Shown in pieces: positions 20,812 to 32,470 of a stretch of DNA of 64,000 nucleotides. The first letter of the stretch is position 1, and each line of letters begins with the position of its first letter. The notes beneath the pieces were generated by a model that was given only the letters and a program-made list of their open reading frames with translations, was not told the DNA's origin and did not search any database. Where the stretch lies: the NCBI GenBank assembly GCA_027475525.1, contig JAMWFC010000009.1:2046001-2110000 (forward strand), written 5' to 3'. Both the position numbers and the translations under genes were made by a program. The DNA comes from Macrolepiota albuminosa (taxonomy: Eukaryota > Basidiomycota > Agaricomycetes > Agaricales > Agaricaceae).

Positions 20812-21044
20812 TGTAGCGTAGTCCGCTATGTGGCGTTGGCCACATAGCTTTACTTACTTTACAGTAGACACTATTATATTATATTTATTATAATATAATA
20901 TTAATTTACATTACTATATAATTAGTTTACCAGCTGCTTACAAAGCAGCTTATTTTTGTTTTGTACTTCATAGTCAATAGACCGGACTGGTCTGATTCTG
21001 TGCAGTGTGAACACTAAGCTCACAATTCCTGTAACTTCATAACA
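20812..21044 (+). repeat. Gypsy-2 5' LTR
   Basis: 233 bp. It begins with a CTATGTGG/CCACATAG inverted repeat and has an extremely AT-rich core (ATTATATTATATTTATTATAA). It ends CATAACA where the 3' LTR ends CGTTACA, one of few differences. Confidence 0.95.
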
Positions 21045-21127
21045 TTTTTTTGAATCCGCCAGCTAGGATCTATTGCCTAGCATCCGACGTCAGTCGTTGA
21101 GTTCGTTGACAGAACTCTATCAGCTTC

Positions 21128-23713
21128 TTGAGCTTCTTGCACAGCCACACCATGCAAATTTCAAACAGGGAATTGATGAGTAATCCCATACCTGCAGTGC
21201 CCACTGACGGCGGGCGAAATGCCCACGACCTATGGGGAGACCCAGCAGACACCCAGGACGCGTCAGCGTCCAATGCGGGTCAGGTAAGACCCAAGGCTCG
21301 AGACCGAGGTCAGAGTACTGACCTGGCCGGGAATGAGAGCGAGGCCCGGAGAGCTGAAAGCTCACAGCAGGACGGTCCGCAATGCCTCCAGGACAAGATG
21401 CCTAGGGGATTAACGCCCTCAGTTACGCAGCTGCCAGGAGGACCGCGACGGTCTAGCCGATTGGCTTCCAAAGGATCCCCGCAGGACGGCCGACAGTCAA
21501 CCAGCGCCTATGGCGCCCCAGGAGACGCCGAGTCGTCAGTACGGACTGGGAGAGCCCTCCCTGTGAGCCGGAGCAGTGGGACCAGGCGGTCCACAGCGGG
21601 TCCAATGCCTTCTAAAGTAGCGGAAGCCCGCTTAGAAGAGGTACCGGAGGAGGCTGCAAGGCCTGAAGTATACCGTGTGGAAGATTGATTCCTGCGCACA
21701 CCAGCAGTGGAGGAAGCTCCGGAGGTTGTAGAGCTTCCAGAGGAGGTGATGGAGTCGTCAAGTGACGACGACGCCGGAGCAGAGGAACAGCGGCTGAAAA
21801 CCGCGTACACCGTGCGCTTGCGGGTGTTCTGGGACTTGCACCCAGAGGTGATGAAATACACCACCCAAGCGCGACTCAAGCGCTACGCGTCAGCCCATAT
21901 AGTAGCACTTAGGCGACAAGGGCACGAAGTGCCCAATGTATTCAGTACGAAATATACTGATTTGATGGTGAGAGTGCTCACTATGGAGCTGCAAATGTAT
22001 GTGCAGCGTAAGGCCACATGGCAATCGGGGGTCTCGACCCCCTGGAGCCACATGTCCAAGGAATGCTCGGCACGACGCAATCAAGACGTCGGAATCGAGC
22101 TAGTGGAGGCACTAGCACGGGTGCAAGAAGTGCCCGAAGTAAGACCGGTGAGTACTTTTTATACTCCAGCAGGACAAGGGTGGCGTGAGGAGCCCCCACA
22201 CATGCGTAACCACAACCGTAGGACAGATATGTCAGGTCCGGATGGGCACGATAGTACTGTGCTCAAGGTGGAGAGCGAGGCATCTGTGATGCCGCGCATG
22301 CCCATGGCCGAAACGTTGAGCAACAGAGTCGCGTATCAACGTATGCGCAATGGCGACCTCAGGACTAAGGGACAGTCCCTTATCGACGATCAGGGCATCG
22401 TATTTGAGGGCACTAAGCCCATTGATGAGATGCGTCGTCAATTCATCATGCAGGGTCAGGAGAATCAAGCTTCTCCAGGTCCAGGGCGGCGCAACGATCA
22501 TGATCGAGGAGACTTCCTCGATCGAGATGGCGCCACGAGACGTGATGTCCCTGGTAACGGCCGGGATGACGGCCCTAGGTCGATTCCTCGAGATGAGGGC
22601 AATTATGCCCACAGTCGAGGAGGCTCGGGACGTCCTCTGCAAGGTGGACGGGGGAAGTCACTTCCCCATGCCGCTGATTTGGCGACTAGATCCCCGGGTC
22701 AGCGGGAAGCCATTCGAATGCATCGTGAAGCCATGCACGATCGCCTGCATCGAGTAGTCGATGATGCCCTGGGCGTAACCTTACGGTTACCAGACGGAGT
22801 GAAGCTGCGTAAAGCAGACAGTAGGCACATTCGCGCCTATACAGGCACGTCCAAGTTCAGCGACCTGGAAGATTGGGCGATGGATGTATGCACCCATCTC
22901 GCCATGTGCTTATACGGAAGTGACCGTATGGAACGAGAACGAATCTTTGTTCTGCCTGAGTTCTTGGCCGGAGAGGCCATGGGTTGGTTTCGACGGGCAG
23001 TACTGCACGTCAACCGTGTCCAATATGACTGGACGTTTAAAGAAGTCCTTACAGGACTGTACGATCGATTCGTACACCCCTCAACGCTCCAGGATGCAAG
23101 GCGGGACTTCCAGTCTGCCAAGTACACCGAGAAGTTGGGAGTACAAGGGTTCTATGATACCCTTAATGACCATGCCCAGAACATGGCAGTATACCCGGAC
23201 GGGTATACAATGCTCGAAACATTCTTGGATGGCATTCCAGCGGACATGCGCTGCTATTTGATACGTGAGGACGGATTGTCCCCAGAAGTCAACGATGTGG
23301 AAGAATTTGTGGCATATGCCATCCGGTATGAGCAGTCTCTGAAGACTGCTAACCACTACGAACATCGGAGTGGACACAAAGGGGGACCCAGGCGACTACC
23401 GCCTGGTGGGACACCCTCACGGGGTCAGCATGTGGGGACCTTCCTGGCCAAAAAGACCGATTTGGACCGTGACCGCAACACACGGTTTGTTGTACGCAGA
23501 ACCCCTGCTGCGAACCGAGGGTGGAGCTGCCCATGCCCAGAGCGGGCGCCGGACGGAGAACGTCCTAAACCAAGGCCGGACTTCAAGCTGGCCAACCCAC
23601 CGGGGCAGTCGGGGACTTGTTTCGCGTGTGGCCAACCAGGCCACTACGCTACCAACTGCCCTGTGAAGCCAGGAACCCTGAGGAAGGGGTATACACCCCG
23701 CGCCCACCTTTGA
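21128..23713 (+). pseudogene. Gypsy-2 gag
   Basis: Long gag in one frame from about 21128 to 23713, with an internal TGA at 21686-21688. The N-terminal third is disordered and Ser/Pro-rich. The capsid-like gag domain spans roughly 22830-23360 (FSDLEDWAMDVCTHLAM, then LAGEAMGWFRRAVLHVN). A zinc knuckle CFACGQPGHYATNC lies near 23619. The terminal TGA at 23711-23713 is followed by the protease in the same frame, so the gag-pro junction is either a readthrough stop or another CGA-to-TGA mutation. Confidence 0.85.
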
Positions 23714-26438
23714 GCTGCACATACTGCAGCCGCGAGTGGGAGTGATGGAGACGTATCTGCCGATTCTGAGGCAGAGCACCCCACAAACGACCAGGAGCCC
23801 CCAGAGGAGGCATCGGGCGCCAAGCCCGAGAGTGTGGTCGTGGAGGGGGAGGAGTACGTCACAGTCAATGTATATGATGACGTCTACGACAATGAGTATT
23901 ACAGTCGTGACAGCGACTCTGAGTGCCTAGTGGCGATGACGGATTGGCCGTCCACAAATGATCCCGAACGGAATAACATGGTTCGGATGAAGAAGGTGAC
24001 CCTTCATCGTGCAGAGGGCACTTTGCAGCGCCCTACATTGAAACGAGCAGACAAGGAGTGCCTGGTCTCGTATGTGGACGTAGACGGCCACAAGGCATGG
24101 ACCCTATGGGACTCTGGGAGTACTACATCAGGCATAATGCCCCAGTTTGCCCATGTGTACGGAATATCCGTGCAGGAGTTGGATACGCCATTGGCGTTAC
24201 AGCTGGGCACCGTAGAGAGCCGAGCCATGGTGCAGTATGGGACAAATGTGAATGTCCAAACGCCGGGCTCACGTAGCTGGGAATACATGGATGTAGCGAA
24301 CTTCGATCGCTACGATATGATACTGGGAACGCCATTCATGCGGCGTAACAAAGTCATACTAGACTTTGACCAATGCCAGGTACTAGTGAATGGGAAAGTG
24401 ATCCCAGCCGAACAAGCTACAGCAGACGACACTGATAATCGTCTGCGACATCATCGCACTACGGAGAAACGCAAGGACTCTCCATGACTTGGCCGGCACA
24501 GAGTGCTGGCCGTGGAGGATGTGGAGGAGGAAGTGCAGGCTATGCCTGGACTGAGCGCAGACCACAACGTGGTAATGATGAGCGAGGAGGAGTATCAAGC
24601 CTCCAAGAGGAGCAACGAGCGAATAATCGCTCCTGAGATTCGAGGTGCAAGGCCTCCAGACAAACGCCATCGAAAGGCAAGACAACGGGAGGACTCAGTG
24701 GATGTATGTCCACCTACGTCCTCACAAGTCAAGTTGGAAGACTTGGAAGACAGCATCCGAGAGGCGGAAGCCTCAGTAGAGGGGGACACACGGTCCCTAT
24801 GGGAGCGACCAGCCCCCCTACCGGAGTACGACTGGGCATACAACCCCGGCATGCCACAAGAGTGGAACGAGCTGGTGGCAGCCACATGTGCGCAAAATGC
24901 GCACCAGAGATGGATGACCGTCAAACCAGCGTATCGCCAGCCAGCCTCGGACGAGGTGTCCGCAGCGTACTCACTTGTACGTGAGGGAAGAAGCCTCGTG
25001 GCTTATAAGGCAGCGGCAGCAGGTGCTCCGCTGAGACTACATATACCCAATGACAGTGTCAATCGAGTGCTCGCAATGCGCGAGCAGTATGCACCGCCGC
25101 CTCGACCACCCTCAGAGACGGTGGAAGTACTTCCCCCGGTACGCATGAAGGGGAAACAGAAGGCGACAAGCCTTCGTGAGGAAGATATTCCTAGACGGTG
25201 GAAGTACTTCCCCCGGTACGCATGAAGGGGAAACAGAAGGCGACAAGCCTTCGTGAGGAAGATATTCCTTGGTTGCATCAGCAATGGCAAGAAGAATTTG
25301 CCGACATGGTCAATGGGACCAAGGAGGAGCTCCCACCATGGCGGGAGGTGAACCATGAGATTAATCTCATAGATGAGAACAAGCAGTATAAGTACCACTT
25401 GCCGCGCTGCCTGCGCGCCCTCCAGGAGCAACTACGCGATAAAACTAATCGCTACTTGAATGCTCAATGGTGGTCCCCATGCACCACCGCTCAAGCTGCA
25501 CCGTTATTGTGCATCCCGAAGAAGGATGGAACCCTTTGAACAGCTCTTGATGCACGTCAGCGCAATGACAATACCATAAAGGATGTAACTCCTTTACCAG
25601 ATCAAGAGGTGATCCGGGAAGACGTGGCTTGGGCGAAGTATCGCTCGAAGATTGACCTTACTGACGCTTACAAGCAGGTGCGCATTCGCACCAAGGACGT
25701 ACCCAAGACCGTATTTGCGTCGATCATGGGTACATTCACGAGCAATATAATGCAGATTGGAGACTGCAATGCTCCAGCAACTTTCCAGAGGCTAATGACC
25801 TCTATCTTCTGAGACGTAATAGGACGTTTCATGCACGTCTACTTAGATGACATATTCATCTACTCGGATACTATGGAGGAGCATGAGCAGCACCTCAGAG
25901 TCGTATTCGAACGACTGCACAAGTACAAGTTGTACTTGAAGTGGAAAAAATGTGAGCTCTACGCTCAGAGTATAGACTGCCTAGGGCATGTCATAGATGA
26001 GCGGGGTATCCACCCTGATCAGGACAAGCTCGATCGTATTCAGGAGTGGCACACGCCCTGAAACTACAATGACATCCAACGATTCGTTGGCCTTGTCAAC
26101 TACATATCGAGCTTCTTGCCCGATGTCACAGCCTATACTGGGCCACTTATGGCCATGACGCAGAACGGGTCACCGTTCAATTGGAGGCCGTTGCACCAGC
26201 GGTGCTTCGAGATGGTCAAACGGATCTGTACGAAGACTCCGGTGATTTGACCAATCGACCCTAGACGGGACGAGCTGATATGGCTCATTTGCGACGCGTC
26301 CAAGACAGGCGTCGGAGCCATGTACGGCCAGGGAAGCAGCTGGCAGACGTGCCGCCCAGCAGGGTTCATGTCGAAGAAGTTCACGACAGCCCAGCAAAAC
26401 TATGCGGTGCACAAGCTGGAGACTCTTGCCATACTCGA
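23714..26438 (+). pseudogene. Gypsy-2 protease, RT and RNase H N-part
   Basis: Same frame as gag. Protease: LWDSGSTTSGIM (about 24109), then MILGTPFMRRN. A long charged linker follows. RT: PLLCIPKKDGTL then TALDARQRNDN, IDLTDAYKQVR, and the catalytic HVYLDDIFIYSD (about 25833). RNase H start: ICDASKTGVGAM (about 26288). Premature TGA codons occur after KRKDSP, KKDGTL, TSIF, EWHTP and KTPVI, mostly where the family has Arg. The frame is also split by the 77-bp-period duplication at 25116. At 26438 it is cut by copy A within LETLAIL and resumes at 32471. Confidence 0.85.
25116..25269. repeat. 77-bp-period direct duplication (14 of 20)
   Basis: Copies start at 25116 and 25193 (AGACGGTGGAAG...), in the Gypsy-2 linker upstream of RT. 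Confidence 0.9.
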
Positions 26439-26686
26439 TGTAAGGGCGACCTCCGGAGGTTGCGGCACTATCACACAACTGGCAGAGGGAAATCCAAAGA
26501 GAACAAGTCTAAGGATTCCTCTGCCAGTGCGGCACATCAGTACGGGGGCGGACGGGCATGGGAACAACTGTACAGTATCCAACGGCTAGCTCCAGGAGGC
26601 CGGGAGAACTCTGGGGCGCGGGAAATGCTCCGGAGTTCTCCGGAAACTCCGGAAAAGGAAAGACAAGAGCGAGGAGTCCCCTGACA
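26439..26686 (-). repeat. Gypsy-3 copy A 3' LTR (248 bp, internal deletion)
   Basis: Compared with the 312-bp LTRs of copy B it lacks 64 bp. The deletion lies between two copies of a TTGGATTTCCCTCTGCCAG motif, consistent with slippage or recombination between these short direct repeats. It carries several private base changes. Confidence 0.9.
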
Positions 26687-26785
26687 TCACCCCCCCTTCT
26701 AGGGCGCGGCGTCTCGACGTGCTGGGTAGAAGAACTCGTGGATGGCCTGATCCGCTAGAGAAAGGGGGTAAACTCCCCGTATGGT

Positions 26786-27397
26786 TCACGGGGCCTCAGG
26801 GTGCCAGCGGTGGAAGTCCCGGGTGAGAGCCGGGGCATGGACATCTTCAGATGGCTCCCAGGAGATGTCTTCGATACCATAGCCCTTCCACTTCACCTTG
26901 TACTGTAGCTTCCCACGGAATAGGCGGCTGTCCAAGATCTTCTCCACTTCGTACTCCACCCCGCTGTCTGCTAGGACTGGCAGTGGCGGCGGCGGTGCTC
27001 GTCGCCCGGGGATGGGGTCTTCCGGGGCTGGAGAAAGCTTGACCACGTTGAAGACTGGGTGGAGTTGGCGCATGCCCGCAGGCAGCCGGAGTCGGTAGGC
27101 TAGGGGCCCCACCTGACGCTCAATGGGGTATGGCCCCAGTTGACGATGAGACAGCTTCTTTGAGGGTCGCGTGGTGGAGATGTCGGAGGCATCCAGGAAT
27201 ACGCAGTCTCCGGGCTTGTACTTGGGAGCTGGTGTCCAGCCCTGGTTGTAGTATCGTGCCATGTCGTCCTTTGCCTTAGTTAGCACAGCCTTTGCCTCCT
27301 CCTGTGCCTTCTGCATGCGGTCCACAAACTCGTTGACCGATTCGTTCTCCGACCGCCGTGTGCGTGGCTCAAAACCCATCCGGGGGTGCCGCCCCAT
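26786..27397 (-). CDS. Gypsy-3 copy A integrase C-terminus with chromodomain
   Basis: C-terminal part of pol in a different frame from the main pol ORF because of a one-base deletion near 27540. It contains the integrase C-terminal GPYPIERQVGPLAYRLRLP-type fold and a chromodomain (EYEVEKILDSRLFRGKLQY, WEP) that would direct integration to marked chromatin. It is identical to 41902-42513 of copy B. Confidence 0.85.
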   Translation of the reverse strand: MGRHPRMGFEPRTRRSENESVNEFVDRMQKAQEEAKAVLTKAKDDMARYYNQGWTPAPKYKPGDCVFLDASDISTTRPSKKLSHRQLGPYPIERQVGPLAYRLRLPAGMRQLHPVFNVVKLSPAPEDPIPGRRAPPPPLPVLADSGVEYEVEKILDSRLFRGKLQYKVKWKGYGIEDISWEPSEDVHAPALTRDFHRWHPEAP

Positions 27398-30300
27398 GTC
27401 AAGGAAGAAGGGTGATACCTGCGTCGAGGCATGGACATGGTTGTTGTACTGGAATTCCGCCTCCGGCAGGAGCTCATCCCAGTCGTCCTGACGCTCGTTG
27501 CAGAATAGCCGCAGGTATTGCTCAAGCTCCTGGTAACACGTTCGGTCTGGCCGTCAGATTGTGGGTGGTAGGCAGTGGAGGTGTGGAGCTTCACATGCAG
27601 GAGGCGGTAGAGCTCCCGGGTGAACTCCGCAACAAACTGTGGGCCCTGGTCGGACACGTACGCATCGGAAAGACCGTGGAGTTTCCAGACATTCTTCCGG
27701 TACAGGTTAGCGGCACCCATGGCGGAGCAGGTCGTGTGGGTCGGAATGAAGTGAGCCCGTTTGCCATAGAGGTCCACGACCACCAGGATAGCATCGTAGC
27801 CGTGTGTGTCCAGAAGCTCCACAATGAAGTCCACAGAGGCCACACTCCACCATTCTGCGGGCGTCGGCAAGGAGTGCAGCTGACCGGTAGGAAGATGGCA
27901 CTGGGGCTTGGTCCAGAGGCAGAGATCACAGGTGCTGGTGTAGGAGCCTATGTATCTCGACATCTGGGGCCACCAGTAGTTCCGGGACACAAGTTCCAGT
28001 GTCTTCCAGCGCCCGGGGTGCCTGGCAATGCGGGAGTCGTGGTGCTGCTCAACAATGCGTTGCCGGAGCTCCAGGTCGTTGGGTACATAGATGCGGCCGC
28101 GGTAGGTGAGGAGGCCGTCTTGGAGACTCCACTCGTTGGCATGCACTGCCCTCGTGCCCGTGGGGCGATGAGACCGTAGAGCCAAGGCGGCCTTGGCCAC
28201 GGAGTCCTCCTGCATCCCCTCCCGGTTCCCCCGACGGATATCCCGGAGAATGTCGACCTCGTCTCCCTGGGCGGATATCCCCTCCAGTGCCTGGATAGCA
28301 AACAGCTCCAGTCGTAGGAGAGTGATGTTGTCGTTGTCTCCAGCCCCGGAGCCATGGTCGGCACGCCTGGATAGGGCATCGGGCTTCCCCATTGACCTCC
28401 CCGGCTTGTGATGCAGTGAGAAGTCAAAGTTGGCAAGGTAGAGGGACCACCGGGCCTGGCGGCGGTTGAGCTTCTTTGCTGTCCGGAAGTACTCCAAGTT
28501 CTTGTGGTCTGTCCAGACTTTGAACTTGTGCCGGGCCCCCTCCAGGAAGTGGCGCCACTCCTCTAGTGACCAGATGATTGCCAGCATCTCCTTGTCGTGG
28601 ATCTCATAGTTCCACTCCACGGCATTGAGGCTCTTAGAGTAGAAGGCCACCGGATGCCACTTGCCATCCCCTGGGGATTGCTGGGACAGGACAGCGCCGG
28701 TAGCAAAGTCGGAGCTGTCTGCCTCGACTCGGAAAGGCTGATCGTCATCTGGGAAGAGGAGCACTGGCTTGGAGGTGATGGCTTGCTTCAGGGCATTGAA
28801 GGCCTGTTGCTCCGCATCACCCCAAGTCCAGGCTGCCTCCTTCCGGATGAGGTCAAAGAGGGGCCGTGCGTGGTGGGAAAAGTCCTGGATGAACCCCAGG
28901 AAGGCCTGTACTTCCTTCTTGTTCCGGGGCTCTGGCCACTGCGTAATGCCGGCCACCTTCACCAGGTCCATCTCCGCCGTACCGTGAGAGATGATGAGCC
29001 CGAGGTACTCGATCTGAGTTTTCTCGAACTCACATTTCTCCGGTTTGAGGTAGAGCTGATACTGGCGGAGGCGGTCTAGGACTATGCGGGTGATCCGGCG
29101 GTGCTCCTCTAGCGTCTTGGTGTAGATGAGGATATCGTCCAGGTACACACACACCACCCCATCTGCGATGAGGTCCCGGAATATGTCATTCATCATGGTT
29201 TGAAAGGTGGCGGGGCTGTTGGTGAGCCCGAAGAACATTACCAATGGTTCAAACAGGCCCCAGTTGGTCCGAAACGCAGCCTTCCACTCGTCTCCCTCCT
29301 GGATGCGCACATTGTTGTAGCCCCAGCGGACGTCCAACTTGGTGAAGTAGCGTGCACCCCGGAGGTTGTTAATGAGTTCTGAGATGAGAGGGAGCGGGTA
29401 GTGGTTCTTGATGGTCATCGCATTAAGCACACGATAATCTTGGACCAACTGGAGGGTGCCATCCTTCTTCTTGATGAAAAACACCGGGGAGGCCATCGGT
29501 GACTTTGAGGGTCGAATTCTTCCAGTTTCGAGATTCTCCTGGAGGAAGGCATCTAGTTCATCCTGCTCCTTGGGCGCCAGTGGGTACACCTTGCAGTTGG
29601 CCGGCTTCGAGTCTGGTAGGAGCTCGATGGCATGATCCCACTGCTTGCGCTCCGGGAGAGAATCAAACGAGGCCTTGGAGAAAACATCCTCAAAGTCGTG
29701 CAGGTGGCCTGGGACGGTATCCCGGAATGGGCGAGGCGAGGTATTGGTGGCGAAGGCCTGGGCCAACCGTTGGGAAGTGGTCTGGCTGGCCCGGATCTCC
29801 TCTGCCAATGGCGGCAGACGCAATGCTGTGGCATAGATGCGGTCCCCTACCTCAATGGCCTTGTCTGGTAATTCCGGGTCCGGGACTGGCAGGAATTCTC
29901 CTTCGCGACCGTCTTCCATGGTGGCCTCTCCACTGCTGTGCCTGTCGTCCTCGTAGAGGGCCTCTCTTTGAGGGAACGCCAGGGGCGGAGGATCCAACAG
30001 GTCGAGGTCAGCGAAGGGGATGTGTCCTGCCCGGCAGGCCCGGATGGCTGCACGTTCCCGCACAGCGGTGCGCCGCTCTATCCTTGCCTCCTTCGCACAG
30101 GTGGCGCAGCGTCGGGGGCACCGACTCATGCTCACCTCTCCGGTAGTCCAGTCTATCTCCGGGTTGTGCTCCCGGAGCCACGTGTATCCCAGGATCATAT
30201 CCTGCTTTCCCAAGCTGGTGACTGCGAAGGTGGCACGCTCAGCGTGGGCCTGATAGCGCAGAACCAGGTCTACAACGGCGCGGATGGAGCCTGCTTCATT

Positions 30301-30753
30301 GGGGGTACCATCAATATTGTAGACCGGAATTGGGGAAGGGAGAGGGCGAGTCATGAGTTGGTGTCGGGCCACGTATTTGGCATCCACAAAGAGCCCGGTG
30401 GCTCCGGAATCTAGAAGAGCAGTCACGCTCCGGGTCTGCTGTGTGTTAGTTGTTTCGACCTCCACCTTTAGCCGGAGCGAGTTGGTTGAGGGTGTCGAGG
30501 CTACCACGTAGCGCCTCGGAAGGCGACGTTGCCAGGCAGGGATGCGGGGTCGAGGGGGCCCGGCAGGAGGAGTCGGCGAGGCCGGGGGGCTTTTAGATAC
30601 ATCGAGGGGTGGGCTTACGATTGTAGGTGCCAAAGTGTCCTCAGGGGTTGTATTGGGCTCTTCTATGGACAGACATACAAATCGATTTGCACCAAGCGAC
30701 GGGGGCGTACTCTTCACCCGTCGCTCCTCTAAAAATCCTCCGGGCTCCCTCAT
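27280..30753 (-). pseudogene. Gypsy-3 copy A pol (protease to integrase core)
   Basis: Starts at an ATG (30753-30751) overlapping the gag stop as ATGA. Domains in order: retropepsin (ALLDSGATGLFVDAKYV), RT ([14 protein letters not shown]), RNase H (VEADSSDFATGAVLSQQ), integrase zinc region (HHDSRIARHPGR, CDLCLWTK) and core (SVDFIVELL, VSDQGPQFVAEF, SDGQTERV). The frame shifts right after QTERV in both copies, by one missing base, so the terminal integrase/chromodomain lies in another frame. The predicted protein matches copy B. Confidence 0.9.
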
Positions 30754-31973
30754 CCCAACGCATCCGCACTCCGCTCCTGCTCCCGGGTCTCCGGCGCTGC
30801 CGTGTCTGGAGAGGGGGCTCCAGCTGCGTCCTTGGCTGCCAGGAGCTGCAGGAGTAGCTCTTCCTGCTCCTCCGGGGCTAGGTAACGCACCTCGAGGCCA
30901 AGCGGGCAACGGCGTGCAAAGTGACCAGGGGTGCCGCAGCGCCGGCACAGAAGAGGTAGGTTGGCATGCTGGCGGGAGGAGTCCACATCCATAGGGGCCC
31001 CCGGGGGCAGTGTGGGCCCGGCGGAGGGAGCAGGGAGGCTGGGAGGGTAGAACACAGCTGCTACGGGACGGGGGAGAGGGACCCAAGGACGCAGGGCTGT
31101 TGCCGTGGCCGGAGCTTGGTGCAGGCTGCGCTTAAGTTCCATGAGCTGCCACTGGTCCCGGGCCACTCGGTACCAGGAGGCGACTTGGTTGTCGGCTGGA
31201 CGTCCTTCTGCAAGGTTGTCAATACGCTCCATCAGAGTGGATTGGAGCCCTTCCCAGAAGGTGAGGCACAGTTGCAGTCCATCGAGGTACCCAGCCTGCT
31301 CAACTAGTGCCCGGAAGGAGTCAATGTATTCGTCCAGCGAGCGCCTCCCTTGTCCGTATTGATCCCTGTCTCGGAGGACCAGCGCAGCTGCCTTGGCTGG
31401 GTTCCGGGGGAAGAACTCGTCCCGGAACTCCTGCTCAAATGCGGCCCAGTTTGCAAACCCCGCAACGCCTCCAGGGCGTCGGAAAACCCGCAGTGCGTAG
31501 GTGGCCGCTCTCCCAGACTTCATGTAGGAGAGAACCCATGCGATTTTCAGGTCGTCCAAGATGAAGTCGTCCCCGCAGAGCTGGATATAGGTGAGGCACG
31601 ACTGTAGAAATTGTTCTCTGGTCACATGGTTGCCATCGTAGGCATCCGGGATTGCTGGTCGGGGGAGGAGCGCACGTGGGGTCCCTTGGGTCCTCAGAGG
31701 ATTCGGAGAGGATGGCTGAACAGCGGGGGGCAGTGCCGCTGCTGGGGTTGCGGTAGCAACCAAGGGAGTGGTGTTGAGATGCTCTAGGAGTGCCCGGAGG
31801 GAGTCGGAGATGGTTTCAGTGGTTTGTCGGAGGGTGGAGAGTTCGGCGGTGTGGTGAGTGAGGGAAGCTTGAGTAAGCTGCACTTGAGCCTCTAGGTGGA
31901 GCAAGCAAGTCCAGGCTTCATCCTGAGGAGCTGTAGCGTCCGGAGGAGTGTCTGAAGAGGCAAGCTGAGACAT
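30750..31973 (-). CDS. Gypsy-3 copy A gag
   Basis: 407-residue gag. It has an N-terminal coiled-coil-like segment, a capsid domain (about residues 95-240, for example FLQSCLTYIQLCGDDFI and LDEYIDSFRALVEQAGYL), and a zinc knuckle CRRCGTPGHFARRC near residue 345. It differs from the copy B gag by one residue (GYLDG here, GYPDG in B). It ends ALG-stop, with the stop overlapping the pol ATG. Confidence 0.92.
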   Translation of the reverse strand: MSQLASSDTPPDATAPQDEAWTCLLHLEAQVQLTQASLTHHTAELSTLRQTTETISDSLRALLEHLNTTPLVATATPAAALPPAVQPSSPNPLRTQGTPRALLPRPAIPDAYDGNHVTREQFLQSCLTYIQLCGDDFILDDLKIAWVLSYMKSGRAATYALRVFRRPGGVAGFANWAAFEQEFRDEFFPRNPAKAAALVLRDRDQYGQGRRSLDEYIDSFRALVEQAGYLDGLQLCLTFWEGLQSTLMERIDNLAEGRPADNQVASWYRVARDQWQLMELKRSLHQAPATATALRPWVPLPRPVAAVFYPPSLPAPSAGPTLPPGAPMDVDSSRQHANLPLLCRRCGTPGHFARRCPLGLEVRYLAPEEQEELLLQLLAAKDAAGAPSPDTAAPETREQERSADALG

Positions 31974-32068
31974 AGAAGGTCCAGATGCTTAAAACTGGTG
32001 GAGAAGCGGCAGATAGGAGCCAGAGAATTCTTCTGACGGCTATGGGGGGCTTCCAGACCGGAATTAGG

Positions 32069-32079
32069 AGACTTGTTCT
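32069..32079 (-). promoter_or_regulatory. Gypsy-3 copy A self-priming PBS
   Basis: On the minus strand AGAACAAGTCT lies two bases after the 5' LTR. It is complementary over 11 nt to AGACTTGTTCT within the LTR (32217 down to 32207), matching the Tf1 self-priming layout. Confidence 0.75.
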
Positions 32080-32081
32080 GC

Positions 32082-32470
32082 TGTAAGGGCGACCTCCGGA
32101 GGTTGCGGCACTATCACACAACTGGCAGAGGGAAATCCAAAGTATATTAGAGCCAGTAACGACAGTACAATCAATAACTAATCACCTGGCAGAGGAAAAT
32201 CCAAAGAGAACAAGTCTAAGGATTCCTCTGCCAGTGCGGCACATCAGTACGGGGGTGGACAGGCGTGGGAACGACTGTACAGTATCCAACGGCTAGCTCC
32301 AGGAGGCCGGGAGAACTCCGGGGCACGGGAAATGCTCCGGAGTGGGAACGACTGTACAGTATCCAACGGCTAGCTCCAGGAGGCCGGGAGAACTCCGGGG
32401 CACGGGAAATGCTCCGGAGTTCTCTGGAAACTCCAGAAAAGGAAAGACAAGAGCGAGGAGTCCCCTGACA
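32082..32470 (-). repeat. Gypsy-3 copy A 5' LTR (389 bp with 77-bp duplication)
   Basis: Without the 77-bp-period duplication at 32265-32418 it is 312 bp and, as read by eye, identical to the copy B 5' LTR. Neither matches its own 3' LTR. Confidence 0.93.
32265..32418. repeat. 77-bp-period direct duplication (15 of 20)
   Basis: Copies start at 32265 and 32342 (GTGGGAACGACTG...), within the copy A 5' LTR. Absent from the other three LTRs of the family. Confidence 0.9.

Larger units (their letters stand above)
26439..32470 (-). mobile_element. Gypsy-3 copy A (minus), nested in Gypsy-2 RNase H
   Basis: Complete chromovirus with TGTCA...TTACA LTRs (3' LTR 26439-26686, 5' LTR 32082-32470) and an internal region of 5395 bp, the same length as copy B. 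Flanks are CTCGA (26434-26438) and CTCAA (32471-32475), a target duplication with one G-to-A change. Removal rejoins the Gypsy-2 RNase H frame (LETLAIL to ALLKWEDKLMG). Confidence 0.95.

Noticed and set aside
20858..20930. AT-rich palindromic stretch as a replication origin or MITE
   Set aside because: It is the core of the Gypsy-2 LTR, present identically at all three LTR copies.
21686..26061. TGA recoding (Trp or selenocysteine) as an explanation for the many TGA codons
   Set aside because: The positions do not fit Trp in Gypsy-2, no recoding signal is visible, and the intact GH1 gene gives no sign of a changed code. CGA-to-TGA mutation is simpler.
27358..30146. Plus-strand open frames (for example 273 and 215 codons) opposite copy A pol
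   Set aside because: Mirror shadows of RT/integrase coding sequence; the same ones appear opposite copy B.
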